NCBI GenBank assembly: GCA_037367405.1
Contig: JAZKJV010011616.1
Span: forward strand, 62,001 to 126,000
Source: Ottelia alismoides
Lineage: Eukaryota; Streptophyta; Magnoliopsida; Alismatales; Hydrocharitaceae
Length of the DNA stretch: 64,000 nucleotides
Direction of reading: 5' to 3'
The position numbers and the translations under genes are program-made. Below the pieces are notes generated by a model that saw nothing but the letters and a program-made list of their open reading frames with translations, was not told the DNA's origin and did no database searches. This document shows positions 26,083-35,695 of the stretch, in pieces (the stretch's first letter is position 1; each line of letters begins with the position of its first letter).

Positions 26083-26450
26083 CTATACTTAGGACGTACT
26101 TTGTCCTATGTATGGGGAGATGACCACCCCGAGTTGTTCATTCCTTGATCCCTCATCTGCCCCCTCAATTTTTGACAGGTTGTCGATAGTTAGGGAGATT
26201 TTACCCTTCGTATAGGGTGGACAGGTCGAGTCGATGACTACGTACATTCCCACCCTCGACCGTCCCTGACTTTTGTATAATATGTTATACCTAGGAATAT
26301 TTCATCCTAAGTATAGGGGGATGGGCAACTTCTCATTTGCCCATTCTTTAGTCATTATTATATAGGGTTTTTTATACCTAGTATGAGTTATGTCTTCTTT
26401 TTTTCTCTTTTATCTATGAGGAGGACATATCTCAAGCTAAGTATAGTGGG
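26083..26450 (+). repeat. RE-C hairpin/G-run array (four modules)
   Basis: Modules at 26083-26118, 26184-26220, 26285-26324 and 26413-26450 have the same order and spacing as in RE-B. The first pairs TACTTAGGAC with GTCCTATGTA. It is the counterpart of the arrays in the other five elements. Confidence 0.75.
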
Positions 26451-26632
26451 TCGTATATATGTTGTATATACTTTATCCATAACTCATAATTTCATATTTT
26501 CAATAAGTTTGGAAAATTTACAATTAATTAAGTTTAAAGAAAAAACTTGCATAAAATACATGTTAAAATTATTTGTATATCGATTATTAAATTGGGTAAA
26601 AATGTTTTGCATAATATTTAAAAAAAGGTTGG

Positions 26633-26641
26633 AAATTTAAT
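26633..26641 (+). repeat. Left 9-bp target duplication of the Mutator-like element
   Basis: AAATTTAAT lies directly left of the inverted terminus and is repeated exactly at 41690-41698. Nine bases is the hallmark duplication of Mutator-superfamily transposons. Confidence 0.9.
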
Positions 26642-26728
26642 GGGATTTTTACACCCATAACCCTGAGTAATTTTACAATAACATTCATAACCCCGTAAAA
26701 TCGTGAATTACATGAAAAACCTTGGATA
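26642..26728 (+). repeat. MULE left terminal inverted repeat
   Basis: About 87 bases match, by eye at over four-fifths of positions, the reverse complement of 41602-41689. The match fades after ACATGAAAAACCTTGGA. Confidence 0.85.
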
Positions 26729-27980
26729 GTCCCTCTGTCTTACCCCTATAACCCTTCATTAAGGGAGCAATTAACTCTTCCATATGGTGGGTTAATCTAA
26801 CCCATTATTTATCCAATGGCTATTAAAATTTGCAAACAAAATAAAGAAACCCCCTAAACCCATCATTCTCCTCCCTCCATGTTTCGTGTGGGTCGAGGAT
26901 GTGGACTCTCCGGATCATTTCTCCTATAGCAGCTCTCACTCCAACGCCATCACCTCTTCCATCTCTCCTCCTCGACGGGCAGCTTGGGCAGGAGGGTGGG
27001 CGAGGGAAGGTTCCATCTCACCACCTCGACGGGTAGCCTGGGCTAAGGGTTGTCGGGGTATGTCTAGGATGGAGAGGTCCGGGGGGAGCATGGGCTGGAG
27101 GGTGGATGGGGGATGTCGGGGTCGGTCTGGGCTGGCTGAGTCGCAGGGGGGGTCGTGCTCAGGGCGTGGCGTCGGGGGCCACGGGGGGTGGTTGCAGGCG
27201 TAGCGTGGACGACCGTGGAGGAATCACAAACTAGGGTGAGGCAAGCTGCAGGCGCAGAACAAGGCGAGGCAGGCTGCAGGCATAGGCGGGGACGGGCAGT
27301 CGAAAGGCACATGGGGAGGAGGAGGAGGCACACGAGGGAGGAGGGGGAATCATGGGCTGGGGGACGTTGGGTCGGTTGTCGAGGCCGCCTAGGCTTCCAG
27401 GAGGTCGGGTCGGGTTATTCACGAGGGGGGTGTGCAGCTGCCCGAAGGAGGTGGGACAGGTTCGGGGGCGGGCGGGCGGGCATCTAGCGATGGTGCATGG
27501 GCAGATGTCCAGGAGGACGTGGGGTTACTACCCAGGAGGACAGGGGGGTTTGGCGAGGGGCCGACTTGTGCTGGAGGAGGTGGGCTGGAGGGGAGGGGCT
27601 CGACGGGGTCTGCCATAGCTGGAGGAGGAAGGAGAGGATGATGACCATTGTTCGTGGGGAGATTCCCACCCTGCTATGTTTGTTGTAGTTGTGATATTGA
27701 AACGGACTTGTTTCTCTCTCAAAGGGAGATGCTCTGGTTGTCGGTGGAGGTCAGAGTCTTGATGGAGGATTTTTAGTGGAGTTTAAACCACGGTGGATAT
27801 ACAAGAAAACTGTTGCTATGATCTCCTTCAGATTGAGTCTTAGGCAAGATTCACGGAGGAGCTTTCAGAGTGGTATTTTTGTTGCAAGAAGCTCCTGGGA
27901 ACGGAGTTCGTGAAGGAGGACATTCGAGGATGCTATGTGTTCTGCTATATGTGATTCGTTAGGATCTCTCAAGGCACAGC
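26729..27980. other. MULE left arm with G-rich low-complexity interior
   Basis: After the terminus comes ordinary sequence to about 26880, then a strongly G-skewed, GC-rich tract (26950-27640) with GGAGG/GGGTGG runs. A 54-base direct repeat has copies starting at 26957 and 27011 (shared core CCTCGACGGG). A moderate-GC tail runs 27650-27980. Open frames on both strands here (for example 26886-27203, 27155-27487) are expected from low stop-codon frequency in GC-rich DNA and show no recognisable domain. Not annotated as a gene. Confidence 0.6.
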
Positions 27981-30900
27981 TGATGAATCTATGTTTCATC
28001 ATCTTTATTCTATCATTTTGGCCTTAAAAATCCTAGTAAATATGTGTAAATAGCATTAATTCATGCATTTTAGCATTCATGCATATGTGTGTAAATATTG
28101 TATTAAATGTGGTTTTTAAAGCCAAAATTATAGAATAAAGAAAAGAAAAGAAAAAGAATAAAATATTGTAAATATTTTATGACCCGAAACCCCGAGACCT
28201 AAGCATCTTGATGACTAGGTCGATCAGGAATAAAGTAGGGGGAGATAAGGGCCAAAATACAGCAAAAATTCCTTTTAATTCATTCATTCTTTATTCATTT
28301 TGGGACCTATTTTTGGTACCATTTTTTATACTTCAAATAAAGAAACTTTGTACATGAAGTTGTAGATAATTAAATAAAGAAAAATACAAAATTGATTTCA
28401 CTCAAAGATAATGTACAAATAAAAAGTTATGGTCTGAATAAAAATATAGAATCCCAACTTCCCAGACCTGTATCTCACAAATAAAAACTCCAAATGCATC
28501 AAACTCACTTTAGTTGTATATAATTTAAAATAAGCTATTTAATGGCAGCGGTTTCGCATTTGGCGGAGCTACGGTTTGAAAGATGTGTTTTGGACCCCTA
28601 TTGTATACTTGTACACATTAAAATATTCATTTTATTATTTATTCATTATTTTCATAATTTTATATTTTTATAATTTTGTAAATATTACTTATAATAAATG
28701 TGTACATAAAATCAGAATAAAAACATAAAAGAAACATAAAAATAAAATACATGTATATATAATACATAGGTATAATACCTATATGCATACCTATATAGAA
28801 TATACTTTTATTTTATTAAGTGTACAAAATACCTTAGAAAAATAAAATAAAAATATCATAAGTGTATAAAAATATTTTATAATTTTATAAAATAATAAAC
28901 AAAATTAAATAAATTAAAATACATAAAATAAAAATAAAATAATAAAATATATAGGTAAATATACTTATATAGGCCTAAAATAGTAACTTGTAATTATAGA
29001 CCTCAGAAAAATAAATAAAAACTATCATAAAATAATTTATAAAATAATAAACATTTTTTATTTTGAAACCAAAAATTAATAAATTAATTTGCTATTTTTA
29101 ATTGATTTTACAAAATGTTTTTCCAGACATTTTCCTTGTTGGACCACGTGGACCAACGAGGTGGGCTGGAGAGTTGACCTCGGGTCAACTCTCTGACGCC
29201 TGCCTGCGCGTGTCAGAATTGTTTTGTTTTGTCAATTTCAAACTTTTTTCGAGGATGCACCTTTCACCCTTTGGAGATGGAACCTTCACAATTTTTTATC
29301 CTTGTGCATCCCTCATACACGCCCAGGGTCGTCCCCGTTCATCACGTCACTTAATCGATGGCTACGCATTGATCTTAGAGCCACCACGGCCATCTATTCA
29401 AAAATACCCCAAACCCTTCCATTCCCTTTTGAACCCTCTTCTACCTATCTTTGACCTTGGTTGTGGAGCTCTGGATCGACTCCTGTGACAAAGGAGTCTC
29501 CAGCTCCTTCGCGCGAGGTCCGGAGAAGGCAGGAGCGGTGCTTCCACCCACCTCCGGCCAAGTGGTCGTCGAGGTCCATCTCAGGTGCTTCTGCCCCTTT
29601 GAGGTCCATTTTATTATCGTTTTCTTGCATTTGTGCGTGTGTTGTACTTTTAGGATCCAATACCATATCCTTTCCCTTCGTTTTATCCAATCGAACATCC
29701 ACCTCCTCCACTCGCCGGAGTACGCTCCGACGAGTTTCATTTCTGCACCATACGCCACCCTATCCTCTCATCTCTGTCTTGGGGCCATCTACTGTGTTTG
29801 CTGTGCTTACTTGCAGGTCCCAGGGTTAGAGAGACTCCAGTTGGAGTCGACTTTTGTCCAAGACGAGATACCTAGGGCCGCAACTTCCCCTTGACTCCTC
29901 GGTTCCCCACCGGCGCTTCCCCCGCCATTTTGACGTCGCTGATCATTAGAGGAACTCTCCAGGAAGCCTCTCGGTCATTTTGGAGCAACATCGAGCTGCG
30001 GGAGCGGCGCATCAGAGTTGGAGAAGCTCGCCCAGCCGGAGCAGCGTCCCCGTTCGTCCTGTGCGTCTCACCACCGTTGGATCAGACCAGTTCTTGGAGG
30101 CGAGCAGCTGCCGTAGGAACATATCACGCCCCGACCGTTCGATCACGCGAAGATCTTCTAATCGGGGTCGTTCAAGGCCGAAGCGATATCGGGCGTTTTG
30201 GCGCTGACACGTGGATTAGTGAGAAGCCTGCCACCATCAGATCATGTGCGTCACCCGTCGTTCGATCATCAGGATCCATCTGATCTTCATCGTCGAAATC
30301 GAAGTGGTATCGTTTGACGTGGTGTTGACACGTGTTTAAGTGGCTGATCTGAACCGTCGACGCCCGCAGCAGCTGGGGTATTTTGCTAACTACACCCCGC
30401 AAGCTTTTTGTATTTAAAGTTTAGCGTATAAACTTTCAATTACCGTTTTATATTTTTGTAATAATTGCCAACACGCCCTTGAACTTCTTAGATTTGCAGA
30501 ACAGTCCTTCCCAAGCGCGCGTGCTCACGCACGCGCCTTCTGGGAATTTTGCAGGCGTAACCTCGTAACTCTTGCTATTAATATTTAGTCCTGCAAATAT
30601 TTTTTCAGCTATAAGTTTGTGGAAATTTTGCGTAGAGGCCCTCGGACTTTTCTTATATTACAAAAATACCCCTGGCTTGCATGTATTTTCTTGTTGTTGT
30701 CTCTATTTTTTGCATGCCTCTATAAAACTCAAAAAAATCCCCAAAAATCATCGTAGGTCTCTATTGCATAGTAGTTTAACATCATATTTTTATTTTGCAT
30801 ATTATTGCATTTTATTGTTTATAAAAATTCAAAAACAACCTTTTTCAGCACTGTTTGCATTATAAAATCCATAAAAATTATGAAAACACGTCAGAAAATT

Positions 30901-31745
30901 CCCAAAAAAATATATTTTGTGTCTTTTAGAGTGTTTTAGCTCCAAACCAAAAATCATTAAAAAATATAAAAGAAAACCCCTAAAAATTTTAAAAACTCTA
31001 AAAATCTTCATAAAACTATATAAAATTCATAAAAAAATCCAAAAATTGTGTTTTCTCTTCCTGAATGTCTTTATTTTGTTATCTCTATTTTAAAATTAAT
31101 TTGGGAAATTTTTGTTACTGTTTATTATTTTTCATTCCCATTTTAGTTTCATCCTTGAATTTTATTCAATGTTTTCAGTATTTTTGACAAAAAATAGGAA
31201 TAATCTATAAAAATCACAAAAACATTAGAAAAATATAAAAAGCCTAAAAATATTATATTTCCTAATTTTTGAGTATTTTACCCCTTTTTATAAATACCTC
31301 ATCCTCTCTTTTCTTATAATTTATCTATATTCTATTATTGAAAAAGAAAATATAAAAATATAAAATATAAAAAGAAAATATAAAATCAGAAAATAAAAAA
31401 TCAAAATAGAAAAATATAAAATTAAAAATTAAATATAAAAATTAAAAATCAAAAAACCACACAAACATAGCATAGATAGACACTTGATCACACACACATT
31501 TTGAGCTTACTGACCCGTTCTACCTGTTTGCTCCCTGTGTTCGACCTCTACACATACTTGCACCTATACACATCTTTGTTGTAGAGTTATAATAAATTTT
31601 AACTCCGCACATTCACTTTGATTTCCTTATTTAATTGTTGTGGGTTAATTGTTGATTAATTGAGATTTCATGAGCGGTCGCTCAGCGACACTGTGGTCCC
31701 GCCTTGTGTGGACTACTTTAGACCCTCGCCAAATCTCGATTATCA
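27981..31745 (+). repeat. RE-D 5' LTR
   Basis: It starts TGATGAATCTA and ends GATTATCA. Contents: conserved block 28172-28252, AT-rich block to about 29100, GC-rich promoter-like block 29130-30400, AT-rich block to 31450, conserved end. Open frames such as 29451-29894 recur in the 3' LTR only because the LTRs are duplicates; no domain is recognised. Confidence 0.95.
29139..29192 (+). promoter_or_regulatory. G-box and paired W-box palindrome in RE-D 5' LTR
   Basis: The core CCACGTGG lies in 29139-29156. Bases 29170-29179 (AGAGTTGACC) and 29183-29192 (GGTCAACTCT) are perfect 10-base inverted arms around TCG. The 3' LTR keeps the W-box palindrome exactly at 38782-38804, but its G-box is degraded. 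This implies WRKY/bZIP-responsive U3 control. Confidence 0.5.
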
Positions 31746-31747
31746 AA

Positions 31748-31765
31748 TGGCACCGTTGCCGGGGA
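31748..31765 (+). other. RE-D primer-binding site (tRNA-Asp)
   Basis: TGGCACCGTTGCCGGGGA matches the complement of the tRNA-Asp 3' end at 17 of 18 positions, two bases after the LTR terminus TATCA. Confidence 0.93.
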
Positions 31766-33111
31766 GCAACAGCGCGTAGTTGGGCTTTTTTCTTGTGCTT
31801 GTGATTGTTTGTCTATTTTTGCGGCTTTATTTATTCACTTTTTATTTGATATATCCTTTGAGTTGTCTAACCCTTCTCTTTGTTGACTTTGTGTGAGGAA
31901 TCGCGGATTGAGGGAGGCACTTCTGCCGAGGCGCCTGGGCACCCACGTGAAGCCGGCTCTAGCCAGCCTAGCACCGAGGAGACGAAGAGGAAATTTTGAA
32001 GATCGAGCTCTACTTTAGTTGTAGCATGTATTTTCTTGTATTTATTGTTGTAATTTTTGTGAGAGAGAGACTTTATATTTGTAATAATACAGGTACTCGG
32101 ACACTCGGACATTCGGGCCCAATTTCCAAGTGATTGTTCACATGGGGGCTCACCGCGGCTTTTATCGGTTTTCTTCGCATTTTTTATTTTGTTTTCCGGT
32201 TTTATTTTTTTCTTTTGTGTGATTGCGCCCCTAGTTTTAGGATTGCTTGCGATAGACTAAGTCCAAACACCTAATATATTTGCATGTACCTATAGTGCGC
32301 TTTGGACTTAGTTCAAAAATTAAATAGCCGTTTCATCATCTTCGAGCCTCCGCGCCGCGAGCCCACCCTACCAAGCGCTGCTCCTGAACTCGATGTGTCG
32401 AGAGGAGGAGGGGTGAGCCTAGACCCGACTCTTGGATTGAGGATCGGTGACCGACTTGTGGTTCTTCACGATAATATCAATTTCTGAAACTTAGGATGAT
32501 TTCATCGGCTTGCATTTGCATATAGATAGGTTTCAATTCTGTTGAGCATCCTTGCATGTATAGTGATGGAGGCAAGGTGAGCATTTACGCTTTAGCATTC
32601 ATCATTGATTTGCCGCTTGCATTGCTTCCGACTCTCCCTCTGATTTTGATCACCTAGGTGCTTAAAGGAATCGACTCCTCGTTAGGTTCGTGCATTTCTC
32701 ACTAAAAATCGAAAAAAAGTTATAACCAATAAAATTGGGACTGCTAATATTACTTGACCCTAAAAAGATCAAAAAGAAAAATTTTCTCTTGGGGCGAGTA
32801 ATCCCCTCATTGTCTTTGTTTTAAATTGTTCGCGCACACACTAAGGTTAGTGCCCAAATCCCATTCAGTCCCCTAAGTGTTTGTGCAATTTTTGACTTCT
32901 CACCTAACTCTAAAACAGACAAGATAAAAATACCAACTTTTCGGTCTCTATCGAGTTGAGTAGGTGAATTGAGGGTTTGATTTATTTTCATTTTTGTTTG
33001 TGATTATTTTGTGTGCATACCATATCATCTCTGCGCATTTGTGCATTCTTCACACTTCTCTTGACTTGACCTTCGTGATCTCCCGACTATCATTTTTCCT
33101 TTTGTTTCGAG
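31766..33111 (+). other. RE-D untranslated leader with 12-bp stem
   Basis: There is no convincing reading frame. Bases 32256-32267 (ACTAAGTCCAAA) and 32301-32312 (TTTGGACTTAGT) form a perfect 12-bp inverted repeat with a 33-base loop. Packaging or dimerisation signals lie in this region in other retroelements; such a role here is inference. Confidence 0.6.
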
Positions 33112-34991
33112 ATGGCCGATTGGAGTATATTTTGTCCGGACTTTGTGGACCCCTCGTTCGCTCCAACCGGTCCACCTCACTTTTTCTAGGAGGACTTTGC
33201 TCCTGATTTTTGTACATATCCAACCAACCCACTATTTCAAGATTCGGACTTTGACCTTCACCAATCATTTCCATCACCATCTCCTACACATTTCGACATC
33301 CCGCTCTTCCTTGAGTATCCTGATCCGGAATGTGATTTTTGCCCACACCCACCGCCCACATTCGACACACCCGATCCTGAGATTTTGGAGTTACCTTTCA
33401 TGGTATACACACTTGATACTTTGAATCAGATGATGGAGCATATGAATTGGAGGATCACTGATCTTACTAGTTTAAATAAAAACCAGAATGTCGCTCCATT
33501 CTTTGAGGATTTGGATTCATTTGAGGATTATCATGAGAGCTTGCAATCACCCAAAATACAAAAAAATGAGAAAATTTTAAAAATACAAAAAGAGTTCGGG
33601 AGACACATGATCGAGTCAGCACGTGAGGAGAGGTACCACTTGCCAGAACCTTTAACCACACAGCCTTTCACACCCGGTCCCACCATTGACCCCGAGGATG
33701 CTACTGTACAGACTGCTCTTGGCATGCCTCGTGTATATGCTGATTCCGACTTCCTCCCTTGTATGGAGGAGGTCCAAAAATGAAAAAAATTATTGACTGA
33801 ACCCGAAGTGGTGGCCACTATTCATGAGATCATCCAAGCCCCACTTCAACAGGCCATGACCGATTTATCTGCCCCTCTTCCCAAGACGAGAAAGCGGAGG
33901 AGCAGATCTGAGCGTCATATCTTGACCATGGCCACTGCCCACGCCATCACACACCGTCCCATTCCTCGGAAGAGGAACACTGCCACACCTTTCATTAGCT
34001 GCACCATCTCTGACTTCACATGTGATCACACTCTCCTAGACGGTGGTGCTTCGATTAGCATCATACCCTTCTCGCTAGTACAGTCTCTTCACTTAGGGCC
34101 TCTCAAGAAAACCAAGATGATCGTATAGTTTTCTAATGGATCAATAAAGAGGCCGAAGCGCAACCTTGAAAACTACGTCATTTCGATTCTGTGCATGAGC
34201 TACCACGTAGATTTTGTCGTATTGCCCATGGAGACCTCCATTGGGGAGCACTCTCCAATCATCCTGGGACGACCATTCCTCACCTCCGCAAGGGTCGTTA
34301 TTGATTATGGATCAGGAGAGATGCGCTTCCGTCCCGCTGACGAGAGCGAAGTGTTGGTCACCGCACCTACTACCGACCAGAGACCTGCACCTGATGCACC
34401 TTCACCTATCTTGGCTGACCTCGAGGATCATGACCTTGATGATACTATCAGATAATTTTGCTGCTTATTGGATTCCACTGAGACCCAGGAATTCCTCCTC
34501 GTGGAGGAAGACTCGAAAAGCATGTTTCGACTTCTTTCACCGATGGGTCCGTTCCTGTTCACTTAGATACTGATGAGCCAAAGGCTGAATTCGATATGAT
34601 TGCTTTTATTCGGGAATTCGGGCCTTTTGATGAAAAAGATGATCCGGTTGAGATTATAGAGGACGAACAGAGTTCGACTACTTCCACCGATGAGTTCGTG
34701 CCTTTTGGTTTTGACCTGGACGACACCTCGCAGGACGACGCTTAGTACACTACTTCCGATGATGATGAGTTCGTACCATTTCACGTTGATATCAGCGAGA
34801 CTTCCAAGGCCGGACCTAGTCGTACTTCTTCCACTCACCAGTCTGTGCCTTCACACCCTAGGGCCCCTGAGGATCTTCACTTCGTCGACCCTGATCAGCT
34901 TCCGTCCACTGTGGACCCCGATGTTGACCTACACCATACTAGATCTATCCCTCAGCGGTCCCGCAAGAAGGTTCGCTTTCTACCATCTTGA
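33112..34991 (+). pseudogene. RE-D protease-containing polyprotein (broken)
   Basis: From ATG 33112 one frame runs to 34455, interrupted only by TAG 33187, TGA 33781 and TAG 34126. One frame change follows near 34560 and a last TAG at 34741. In order: aromatic/Asp/Pro-rich N-terminus (to about 33380); helical segment with MNWRITDLTSLNKNQN (33440-33490); basic RKRRSRSERHILTMATAHA (33890-33945); retropepsin-like core with LLDGGASISIIP (Asp codon 34039) and PIILGRPFLTSARVVIDYGSGE (34255-34320); acidic tail with DEFVPF at 34689 and 34764, 25 codons apart; and terminal RSRKKVRFLPS. Canonical retropepsins have D-[S/T]-G, here D-G-G. No nucleic-acid-binding knuckle, RT or integrase is present. It may be a decoy or partner protein of autonomous elements, but this is unproven. 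Confidence 0.75.
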
Positions 34992-35081
34992 TCATGTGTA
35001 CAGTCATCTCTGTTGTATATTCTCTTGTGTATACCTCGGTTCCCTCTACCGTATTGCTCGTCCACCCATTCTCGTGTTTGC

Positions 35082-35695
35082 CTAGCTTAGGACGTACTTT
35101 ATCCTATGTATAGGGGGGGTGGAAGAGCCGAGTGTTCATTCGTCGTTCCGTTTCATCACTCCTGTTGTTGCCTATACTTAGGGCTTCTTTTACCATAAGT
35201 ATAGGGGGAGTGGTGTGTACATCCTCATGATCTCCTCTCTTCCATCTTCTGATTTCTTTTCTTCTTTTCTTCTTTTCCTTTTATATCTTCTTTATCTACC
35301 GAAATGGTGTCGCCCGTTGTAGACAGTCTTCTGTACTTAGGACGTACTTTACCCTAAGTATAGGGGGTGTGCACCCCGAGTTTTTCATTCATTTCGATCC
35401 TCTCCATTGTCTCCTCTTCTTGTCTATACTTTGGGATATCTTACCCTAAGTATAGGGGGAGACAGTCTTAGTACGATATGTTCATTCCCACCATTGACCC
35501 TCCCTACTTTGTGTACAGTCTTCTATACTTAGGATTATTTGATCCTAAGAATAGGGGGACGGTCAACTTCTCATTCGTTCATTCGTTTCTTCGTTTATTT
35601 ATTCTTTAGATTTTCCTATACTCAGTACGAGTTATGTCTTCTCTTTTTCTCTCTGATCTATGAGGACATAGCTCAAGCTAAGTATAGGGGGGTCG
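35082..35695 (+). repeat. RE-D hairpin/G-run array (six modules)
   Basis: Modules: 35082-35121, 35171-35212, 35331-35370, 35423-35460, 35522-35562, 35658-35695. Each pairs a TACTTAGG-like arm with a CCTAAGTA-like arm and ends in a run of five to seven G. Each G-run resembles the tract at 37581-37593 that primes plus-strand DNA. The last module is followed by the palindrome-like GTATATACTGCGTATATAC. Confidence 0.8.

Noticed and set aside
27064..27722. Many Pro/Ser- or Gly/Arg-rich open frames on both strands in the MULE
   Set aside because: A product of low-complexity, GC-rich DNA. No start context, domain or conserved copy supports them.
29805..29825. Splice-acceptor-like TTACTTGCAG in the RE-D LTR, suggesting an LTR intron
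   Set aside because: No matching donor could be chosen with confidence and the site is not clearly kept in RE-A or RE-C. Needs transcripts to support.
29451..30283. Overlapping 120-147-codon open frames in the RE-D LTR, repeated at 39063-39895
   Set aside because: They lie in the GC-rich LTR block and recur only because the two LTRs are duplicates. Several frames are open at once on both strands, no domain is visible, and the copies differ by frame-changing differences.
31748..31765. tRNA-Asp-like sequences at the primer-binding sites as tRNA genes
   Set aside because: Only 12-18 bases complementary to the tRNA 3' end are present; no cloverleaf or internal promoter boxes.
35082..35695. Hairpin array as a CRISPR array or as bacterial-type terminators
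   Set aside because: Spacers are irregular, the repeats are imperfect stem-loops, the context is a plant retroelement, and the G-run (not a T-run) follows the stem.
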